From Paenibacillus algorifonticola (GTDB lineage Bacteria > Bacillota > Bacilli > Paenibacillales > Paenibacillaceae), in contig NZ_LAQO01000049.1 of assembly GCF_000971975.1 (NCBI RefSeq), positions 1 to 57,078 on the forward strand: a DNA stretch of 57,078 bases, in the 5' to 3' direction. Below the pieces are notes generated by a model that was given only the letters and a program-made list of their open reading frames with translations, did no database searches and was not told where the DNA came from. This document shows positions 51,498-57,078 of the stretch, piece by piece (the stretch's first letter is position 1; every line of letters begins with the position of its first letter). Position numbers and translations under genes: made by a program.

Positions 51498-51695
51498 TTA
51501 AGTTGCATGGATTTGTGGCATTTCATCTTCAAAAAACAGATCATCAAGTGAACTAAGCGTCCCGTCTTCTTCCACTTGGTAAACGGACATTTTCTCTCCG
51601 TTGACGGTCAGTTCAATGAAGCAGCCCCAGCAATAAAACTGATGGGAACCTATCTTGCCTATATCTTTCGAATTGCAGTTGGGACATCTCATCAT
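51498..51695 (-). CDS. Small zinc-ribbon protein
   Basis: 65 residues with two CxxC pairs, CPNC (residues 4-7) and CWGC (about 22-25), spaced as a zinc ribbon, then an acidic tail. I do not recognise the family. It begins 3 bases after the PRC-barrel stop, with GGGAGAAATGAAAG before the ATG, so it is co-translated with that gene. It might bind nucleic acid or protein, but that is only what zinc ribbons often do. Confidence 0.75.
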   Translation of the reverse strand: MMRCPNCNSKDIGKIGSHQFYCWGCFIELTVNGEKMSVYQVEEDGTLSSLDDLFFEDEMPQIHAT

Positions 51696-51698
51696 CTT

Positions 51699-52244
51699 TC
51701 ATTTCTCCCTATTCTTCGAATTGGAAGCTGCGACAGGCTCCAATTCTGCTTCACTGACAGCAGGAACGATAATCGCGTCTTCCCCGAGCAGCACGGCATT
51801 TGAATCCTCGGGGGCTCTGAGCCACTTGCGCCCTTCCATCAGATCCGATATAAAACCGTCCGTAAGCTCAAAGCCTACTATTGGTGTACCCATAAATGGA
51901 TGAAAATAAACGTCCGATACTTGTCCAAGCATCACGCCGTGTACGGTCACCATGGGCATACCCTTGAGCTGAATCTTACTGGTGCAAAAGGTTCTGCCCA
52001 GCTGCTCAAGCTTTGTTTTCTGCACAGCTGCTTCGTCGGAAATAATAATCGCGTCTACGCCGCATGTCAGCACCGCATTCCAGTCCACCGTCTTGACGAC
52101 ACTTACGAACCAGCCGCTGCTTTCGAGCACGAGTCCTGTAACTTTCCAGTGGGAGTCGAAAATCGCATCCTTGATCGTACCTTCGCGCTTGCCGGAATGA
52201 ATGACCAGCACGGGCAGACCGATCAATTGCTGTAGTTTAATCAC
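51699..52244 (-). CDS. PRC-barrel domain protein (YrrD-like)
   Basis: 181 residues with two PRC-barrel-like units (LIGLPVLVIHSGKREGTIKDAIFD and MVTVHGVMLGQVSDVYFHP). B. subtilis YrrD is a PRC-barrel protein in the same neighbourhood of yrvO and mnmA; function unknown. The start is GTG 52244, with GGAGG 11 bases upstream. It follows the cysteine desulfurase by 15 bases. The C-terminal 15 residues are low complexity. Confidence 0.85.
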   Translation of the reverse strand: MIKLQQLIGLPVLVIHSGKREGTIKDAIFDSHWKVTGLVLESSGWFVSVVKTVDWNAVLTCGVDAIIISDEAAVQKTKLEQLGRTFCTSKIQLKGMPMVTVHGVMLGQVSDVYFHPFMGTPIVGFELTDGFISDLMEGRKWLRAPEDSNAVLLGEDAIIVPAVSEAELEPVAASNSKNREK

Positions 52245-52259
52245 GGCCGGGGAAGCCTC

Positions 52260-53402
52260 CTAGGCGTTAGTACGGATGCGCTGCACAATCGTTGCAACTT
52301 TTTGCGCTGCGGCATCCAGTTCCTCCTTAGTATTCCCCAAACCGAAGCTGAATCTTACGGCGGAAGCCAGCCTTTCCTCCGGCAGCTTCATCGCCCGCAG
52401 AACATGGGAACGCTCCAGCGCCCCTGACGTACAGGCCGATCCGCTTGCCGCTGCAATGCCTGCCATATCGAGATTCATCAGCATCGTCTCGGTATCTATC
52501 CCGATAAAGCTGATGTTGACGATATGCGGCAGCGTCTGCTCCGCACCATTGATGACGATATCTATATCCACATTTTTCCTAAGCAGCTCTACCCATACCA
52601 TACGAAGCTCGCTCAAAAAAAGTTGCTTATTTTGCGCTTCGTTCACACAAATTTCAACAGCTTTGGCAAAACCGACAATGCCTGCGACATTTTCAGTGCC
52701 CGCACGGCGCTTGCGTTCTTGCGATCCGCCCTGCGAGGTCGCCTCAAATGGGGTGCCAGCAGCAATATATAACGCGCCAACTCCTTGCGGCCCATTGATT
52801 TTGTGGGCGGAAAAGCTCATCAAATCGACAGGCAGCTCACTCAGCTGATAATGGGCTGTCCCAAGCGCTTGCACAGCATCGACATGAAAAATAACGCCTC
52901 GCTCATGCGCTAGGCGCCCGATGTCTTCAATCGGCTGCATACTTCCTACCTCATTATTGCCGTGCATAATGCTAATAAGCCCCGTATTTGGCTTTATTGC
53001 CGCAGCCACATCAGCAAGCGACACTTGCCCATGCTCGTCAACGGGAAGCAGCGTCAGCTCGAAGCCTTCGTGCGCAAGCGCTTCGCATGGATGCAGCACC
53101 GCATGATGTTCGGCCTCCGCTGTAATAATATGGTTTTTGCCTTGCATCGCCTGCGCGCGGGCAACTCCCTTGAGCGCCATATTGTTGCTCTCAGTGCCGC
53201 CAGACGTAAATACGAGCTCAGCAGGCTTGCAGCCGATAGCTGCAGCAATCCCGTCACGGGAACGATTAATATGCTGCCGCGCTGCACGTCCGAAGGCATG
53301 CATGCTCGATGCATTGCCTCCCGGACCCTGCATCACTTCCAGCATCGCGCGCGCGACTTCTGGATGCATCGGCGTCGTTGCGGCATGATCGAAATAGTGC
53401 AT
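52260..53402 (-). CDS. Cysteine desulfurase (YrvO/IscS-like)
   Basis: 380-residue PLP enzyme of the NifS/IscS group. The PLP Lys is in SFSAHKINGPQGVGALY and the catalytic Cys in SGSACTSGALERSHVL, with HVDAVQALG in between. In B. subtilis YrvO supplies sulfur to MnmA for 2-thiouridine in tRNA, and mnmA lies nearby here (55704). ATG 53402 (MHYFDHAATTPMHPEV) follows AAGGAG; the frame is open to 53468. Confidence 0.94.
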   Translation of the reverse strand: MHYFDHAATTPMHPEVARAMLEVMQGPGGNASSMHAFGRAARQHINRSRDGIAAAIGCKPAELVFTSGGTESNNMALKGVARAQAMQGKNHIITAEAEHHAVLHPCEALAHEGFELTLLPVDEHGQVSLADVAAAIKPNTGLISIMHGNNEVGSMQPIEDIGRLAHERGVIFHVDAVQALGTAHYQLSELPVDLMSFSAHKINGPQGVGALYIAAGTPFEATSQGGSQERKRRAGTENVAGIVGFAKAVEICVNEAQNKQLFLSELRMVWVELLRKNVDIDIVINGAEQTLPHIVNISFIGIDTETMLMNLDMAGIAAASGSACTSGALERSHVLRAMKLPEERLASAVRFSFGLGNTKEELDAAAQKVATIVQRIRTNA

Positions 53403-53560
53403 AGCTTGTCTAGCTCCTTCTATTATAAAAGTAGAACTTATCATCGTATCCTCAAAAGTATAGCACAAGGCGAATCAACAAGCACTACCGCTCGCACTGA
53501 AAAAGAAAGTAAAACCTTTGTTTCGTTTTATGCAGACGACAACGGCTCTAACAACACAAC

Positions 53561-53582
53561 ACGCCAGCCTCTCGGCTGGCGT
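53561..53582 (-). terminator. Hairpin after the Kelch gene
   Basis: ACGCCAGCC-TCTC-GGCTGGCGT, a perfect 9-bp stem 14 bases after the Kelch stop. The following T-rich stretch on minus (GTTGTGTTGTT) is imperfect, so termination may be partial. Confidence 0.7.
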
Positions 53583-53596
53583 GATAGAATTGAAAA

Positions 53597-54868
53597 TCAA
53601 TATTCATTCACTTCGAAGAAAAGGATTTTATCAAAAATAACGTAATCCGTTCTGCTTTTAAAGGGGCCCATATTCCATGTTTTATTGAAGGTGTACCGTT
53701 CTTTTCCGATGCCGCGGTCCTTCCCATCATACCAGTCGATAAAAGCATTAACCTCAGTCATTGACAGATCATACTCTTTTTCGAGGCCGTTGGTCATCGT
53801 AATGATTAGAATAGCTCTGCCGTTGGTATCTGGGGTCGGAGTTGGCGTCGGCGTCACTACAGGGGTCGGAGTTGGCGTTGGCTCCGGCGTTGGTGTCACC
53901 TCTGGCGTTGGAGTTGGCTCCGGGGTATAAATGGAAAGCATTTCAACAGCTTTTGATGGAGATTGATTTGACACACCACCAATGACATAAATATTGTTGT
54001 TTACAACAGCCGATACGTACTGCGTTCTTGTGCTATTCATATTCGTTACAGATTCTAAAGTATTAGTCTCAAAGTTGTATTTGCTCACCTTGTTGTTGGA
54101 AAGCACATAAACTTCCCCATTCACAGCTACAACATTATTGTAAGAATTCGAAGCATTTATCGTGGCTAATTTATTATAGCTATCCGTGTCAACTTTATAT
54201 TCGTATACAGCCTCGCCAGAGAACAGATATACTTTCCCGTTTATTTGGACAACATCCATATTGAAAAGAGCAGCTGGCAGGTTGGTTTTATTTATCCATT
54301 TATTGGCCTCAAGATCGAGCATATAAACGTTTTTCTGGTAGCTGTTATTATCATCGGAGCCGCCAAAAACATAAAGATTGTCATTAATTACAGCACTTGC
54401 AGACCAAGATCTTTCGGCAGGCAAAGCTACCCCAGTGCTCCAGCTATTCGTTGAAGGATCAAAAATCTCAACCGATTGCGTTCTAGGCGTTTTGCTTGTA
54501 GCTGTATTCCTAGCATAGCCGCCAATCACATATATTTTGTCCTGGTACACAGTTGCTGAAAAAGCGGCTCTTGCAGTATTCATGTCGGCCAGCCTTGTCC
54601 AGGTATCGCTAACCGGATCATATTTATAAGTAAGATTACTTGCTGTCCCGTAAAAAGATTCCTGCCCGGTACCCGCTCCTCCGAAAATGTAAATTTCTCC
54701 GTTATACTCCACAACGGCAGGCGACGATCTTGGTGAAGTAATGCTTTCTTTAATGGTCCATTCATAAGTCGTTTCTGCTGCTTCTGCTTTAGGGTTCAAG
54801 ACCACACTCGTAACTACCATACTTAAAACCATTAAAAATAAACCTATTTTTTTGAATTTGCCAACCAC
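53597..54868 (-). CDS. Secreted Kelch-repeat protein with Pro/Thr linker
   Basis: 423 residues. Signal peptide (residues 1-31, cut near AEAAE), then six or so Kelch blades (IYIFGGAG, IYVIGGYA, LYVFGGSD, VYLFSGEA, VYVLSNNK, IYVIGGVS) giving a beta-propeller. A Pro-Thr-Glu linker follows (TPEPTPTPEVTPTP and similar, about 318-350), then a C-terminal domain of about 75 residues (ITMTNGLEKEYDLSMTEVNAFIDWYDGKD) that I cannot name. The start is GTG 54868 with AGGAG 8 bases upstream; ATG 54895 lacks a site. Probably exported and extracellular; ligand unknown. It interrupts the yrvO-cymR neighbourhood. Confidence 0.87.
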   Translation of the reverse strand: MVGKFKKIGLFLMVLSMVVTSVVLNPKAEAAETTYEWTIKESITSPRSSPAVVEYNGEIYIFGGAGTGQESFYGTASNLTYKYDPVSDTWTRLADMNTARAAFSATVYQDKIYVIGGYARNTATSKTPRTQSVEIFDPSTNSWSTGVALPAERSWSASAVINDNLYVFGGSDDNNSYQKNVYMLDLEANKWINKTNLPAALFNMDVVQINGKVYLFSGEAVYEYKVDTDSYNKLATINASNSYNNVVAVNGEVYVLSNNKVSKYNFETNTLESVTNMNSTRTQYVSAVVNNNIYVIGGVSNQSPSKAVEMLSIYTPEPTPTPEVTPTPEPTPTPTPVVTPTPTPTPDTNGRAILIITMTNGLEKEYDLSMTEVNAFIDWYDGKDRGIGKERYTFNKTWNMGPFKSRTDYVIFDKILFFEVNEY

Positions 54869-54993
54869 ATTCTCAGCTCCTAAATTCATTTTCAATAACT
54901 TTATTACAAATTATTAAGCATTAATAGTCTTTTATAAAAGCAAATAATGTAATACAATTAAGTTTTACAGATTTCATCGCCCTTTTTAAGCAA

Positions 54994-55034
54994 CAAAAAA
55001 CAGACCGGCGAATTGAATTTCAGCCAGTCTGTTT
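54994..55034 (-). terminator. Terminator of cymR
   Basis: Stem AAACAGACCGGC/GCCAGTCTGTTT with one mismatch, followed on the minus strand by TTTTTTG. It lies 32 bases after the CymR stop, so cymR is separated from the Kelch gene. Confidence 0.88.
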
Positions 55035-55065
55035 AAATAGATGTTGAGTATGAAGTTTTAGGTAT

Positions 55066-55485
55066 CTAAATATAAAACATATAGCTATCCGCTTTGCCCG
55101 GGTCCTGGAAGCTGACCATGTCCTGAAGCGTAGTCGAATCTAGTACAGAGGCGATGCTGTCACGAATACGCAGCCACAGATCACGCTTCGCTGGATCATC
55201 CTCTTCGGTAAAATCTACTGGGGAAATCGGGCCTTCCAGCACGCGGATCACATCTCCGGCTGTAATATGCTCAGGCTCCTTGGACAAAATGTAGCCGCCG
55301 TAGGCGCCGCGAATGCTTTTCACAAGTCCAGCGTTGCGAAGCGGAGCAACCAGCTGCTCCAAATAATGCTCAGACAAACTATTGCGTTCAGCTATGCTTT
55401 TCAAAGAAATCGGGCCTTCGCCAAATTTTCCTGCAAGCTCCATCATTATCGTGAGGCCATAACGGCCTTTGGTTGATATTTTCAT
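55066..55485 (-). CDS. cymR: Rrf2-family regulator CymR
   Basis: 139 residues. N-terminal winged helix (MKISTKGRYGLTIMMELA, recognition SEHYLEQLVAPLRNAGLVKSIRG) and C-terminal dimerisation region. It lacks the three Fe-S cysteines of IscR, as expected for CymR, the cysteine-metabolism repressor that works with CysK. ATG 55485 follows GAGGTG; length matches B. subtilis (138). Divergent from mnmA with a 218-base intergenic region, and normally next to yrvO, here separated by the Kelch gene. Confidence 0.93.
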   Translation of the reverse strand: MKISTKGRYGLTIMMELAGKFGEGPISLKSIAERNSLSEHYLEQLVAPLRNAGLVKSIRGAYGGYILSKEPEHITAGDVIRVLEGPISPVDFTEEDDPAKRDLWLRIRDSIASVLDSTTLQDMVSFQDPGKADSYMFYI

Positions 55486-55703
55486 AAAAGGGCACCTCGT
55501 TTTCATTAGTTGTATTGCCTAGTCCATCCATGACTGGGTTTAAATCATGGTATTCCCATACAGCTTCTATGTTAGCATATAGTGCGTTCAACATGCGAGA
55601 AAAGCTTGTTATTCTTCATAAAAAAGTTTTTTGTGCAGCGATAAATATATGCTACAATGAGAGATACTCGTTTTAGAGTTTGAATATAAGGCGGTGTGAG
55701 CAA

Positions 55704-56840
55704 ATGGCAAAATCCAAACAAGAAACCAGAGTCGTTGTCGGCATGTCCGGCGGTGTAGACTCTTCCGTAACCGCACTGCTGCTTAAGCAGGAAGGTTATG
55801 ATGTTGTCGGCATTTTCATGAAAAACTGGGATGATACCGATGAATTTGGTCACTGCACAGCAGAGGAAGACGCGGAAGACGTTCGCCGCGTATGCGACCA
55901 GATCGGCATTCCGTATTATACGGTTAATTTTGAGAAGCAATATTTCGATAAAGTATTCACTTATTTTCTGGATGAATACAAACGCGGCCGTACGCCGAAT
56001 CCCGACGTGATGTGCAACCGGGAAATCAAGTTCGGCGATTTTCTCAAAAAAGCGAATGAGCTGGGCGCCGACTATTTGGCGACAGGCCATTACGCGCGCG
56101 TAGAACGTACGCCGGATGGCGAAACGAAGCTGCTGCGCGGCGTTGACAGCAACAAGGACCAGACTTATTTCCTCAGTGCGCTGAACCAGAAGCAGCTCGC
56201 GAAAGCGATGTTCCCGATTGGCCATCTGCCTAAGCCCGAGGTAAGACGGCTTGCCGAGGAGGCAGGCTTGTACACCGCGAAGAAAAAAGACAGCACCGGC
56301 GTCTGCTTCATCGGCGAGCGCAATTTCAAGGAATTTCTGAGCGGCTATTTGCCAGCCCAGAAAGGCGACATGGTCGATATTCGCAGCGGAGAAGTCAAAG
56401 GCAAGCATGACGGCCTGATGTATTATACGCTCGGACAGCGCCAAGGCCTTGGCATTGGCGGCTCCGGCAATGGCGAGCCATGGTTCGTTGCGGACAAGGA
56501 TTTGGAGCGCAATATTTTGTATGTGGTGCAGGGTGAGCAGCATCCGAGCATGTATTCGACAGGGCTAATCGCCAGCGGCATGAACTGGATCGCACCACAG
56601 CAGCCGGAAGGCTCCTTCCGCTGCACGGCCAAGTTCCGCTACCGCCAAGCAGACCAAGGCGTTACCGTGACACCTGGCGCTGACGGAACGGCACATATTG
56701 CGTTCGATCAGCCGCAAAAGGCGATCACGCCCGGTCAAGCCGTCGTTCTCTATGATGGCGATGTTTGCCTAGCGGGCGGAACAATCGACATCGTACAAAA
56801 GATTGAAGTCGACGAAGCGGCTTTCCTCGCCGCTCATTAA
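55704..56840 (+). CDS. mnmA: tRNA-specific 2-thiouridylase MnmA
   Basis: 378-residue enzyme that puts sulfur on C2 of U34 in tRNA-Lys, Glu and Gln. PP-loop GMSGGVDSSV, first catalytic Cys in PDVMCNREIKFG, second in DSTGVCFIGERNF, and LGQRQGLGIGG further on. ATG 55704 follows GGCGGTGTG; the frame is open to 55680. It draws sulfur from a YrvO-type desulfurase, whose gene is 2.3 kb away on the other strand. Confidence 0.97.
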   Translation: MAKSKQETRVVVGMSGGVDSSVTALLLKQEGYDVVGIFMKNWDDTDEFGHCTAEEDAEDVRRVCDQIGIPYYTVNFEKQYFDKVFTYFLDEYKRGRTPNPDVMCNREIKFGDFLKKANELGADYLATGHYARVERTPDGETKLLRGVDSNKDQTYFLSALNQKQLAKAMFPIGHLPKPEVRRLAEEAGLYTAKKKDSTGVCFIGERNFKEFLSGYLPAQKGDMVDIRSGEVKGKHDGLMYYTLGQRQGLGIGGSGNGEPWFVADKDLERNILYVVQGEQHPSMYSTGLIASGMNWIAPQQPEGSFRCTAKFRYRQADQGVTVTPGADGTAHIAFDQPQKAITPGQAVVLYDGDVCLAGGTIDIVQKIEVDEAAFLAAH

Positions 56841-56954
56841 GCATTTTTTAGCTTGCATGGCTAGCTGCATTTGAAACAAGAACTTCAGTTACAAGTAAGC
56901 AGATCAAGCTAAGGCAAGGAACCTTTCTCCTGATGGGCATCGCCCGGAGTAAAA

Positions 56955-57078
56955 TGTACCCCTTGTAAAGGACAATTAAAAAAAGGTTAGGCGACTTCAA
57001 GCTGCTGTCTACCGTACAGGCGGCAGCTTATTTAAGTTCCATTGACCTCGATAATGATTGTAATAGATCATGTAGCTT
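56955..57078 (-). mobile_element. 3' end of an IS3-family insertion sequence
   Basis: Reading the minus strand from the right edge gives the C-terminal end of an IS150/IS3-type transposase: SYMIYYNHYRGQWNLNKLPP then VR and a stop (57009-57011). In a second frame the next bases read YGRQQLEVA and stop at 56987, the usual ending, so a small indel has truncated the last residues. After this comes TGTCCTTTACAAGGGGTACA, which looks like the terminal inverted repeat of this family. The rest lies outside the window. Bases 56841-56954 hold nothing I can name. Confidence 0.72.

Noticed and set aside
53850..53930. Short repeated units (GGCGTTGG/GGGGTCGG type) resembling a repeat array
   Set aside because: They are in-frame codons for the Pro-Thr linker of the Kelch protein, too short and irregular for CRISPR. 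No CRISPR array or cas gene was seen in the window.
55572..56543. Open frame of 323 codons on the minus strand
   Set aside because: It lies antisense to mnmA, whose motifs are complete, and its protein has no recognisable domain.
56999..57032. Terminator-like AAGCTGC/GGCAGCTT stem after mnmA
   Set aside because: It falls within the transposase coding end of the IS3-family element and is more likely part of that sequence than an mnmA terminator.

Overview
The window looks like a low-GC, endospore-forming Firmicute of the Paenibacillus group. The evidence is two germinant-receptor operons with a sigma-G-type promoter, a preQ1-I riboswitch on queCDEF, a T-box on alaS, the alaS-ireB-ruvX-DUF1292-mltG-U32 gene order, and the 5' end of a 16S rRNA gene. 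I know of no feature that fixes the species.

Layout. 0-0.4 kb: start of a 16S rRNA gene (minus) with its promoter. 0.5-9.6 kb: two divergent germinant-receptor operons, A-C-D-B on minus and A-C-B on plus. A decayed SDR gene lies between them and a decayed galM-like tail follows the second. 9.9-14 kb: a small basic ORF with its own terminator, queCDEF behind a preQ1 riboswitch, and an AIM24-family gene. 14-20.5 kb (minus): VOC protein, nucleoside phosphorylase, YuiH-type molybdopterin enzyme and a nupNOPQ-type nucleoside ABC importer, which together read as nucleoside uptake and salvage. 20.7-31.6 kb: SLH-like secreted protein, MarR regulator, ilvD, polysaccharide deacetylase with a YkoP-like tail, AI-2E/YtvI-type membrane protein, class B PBP, phosphodiester glycosidase and a GT2-GtrA protein, mostly cell-envelope functions. 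31.8-43.4 kb (minus): methyl-accepting chemotaxis protein, the two U32 genes of tRNA wobble hydroxylation, mltG, two DUF1292 genes, ruvX, ireB, T-box-controlled alaS and a YrrI-type permease.

43.5-51.4 kb is the most interesting part. After an Nramp transporter gene (plus) comes a complete minus-strand operon homologous in content, order and protein lengths to skfABCEFGH of Bacillus subtilis, the sporulation killing factor (cannibalism toxin) system. Its 55-residue precursor gene (51077-51244) is easy to miss because it is so short. The predicted 26-residue core keeps the three cysteines of SKF but has Leu where SKF has the Met that takes the thioether, so the product should be a new variant. 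Radical SAM maturase, CPBP membrane protease, ABC ATPase and permease, HEAT-like protein and thioredoxin-like oxidoreductase follow in that order.

51.5-57 kb returns to core genes: zinc-ribbon protein, PRC-barrel protein (YrrD-like), cysteine desulfurase (YrvO-like), a secreted Kelch protein, CymR and divergent mnmA. The last ~120 bases are the end of an IS3-family element. In B. subtilis alaS, yrrI, yrrD, yrvO, cymR and mnmA lie close together, so mntH, skf and the Kelch gene look like insertions into that conserved neighbourhood.
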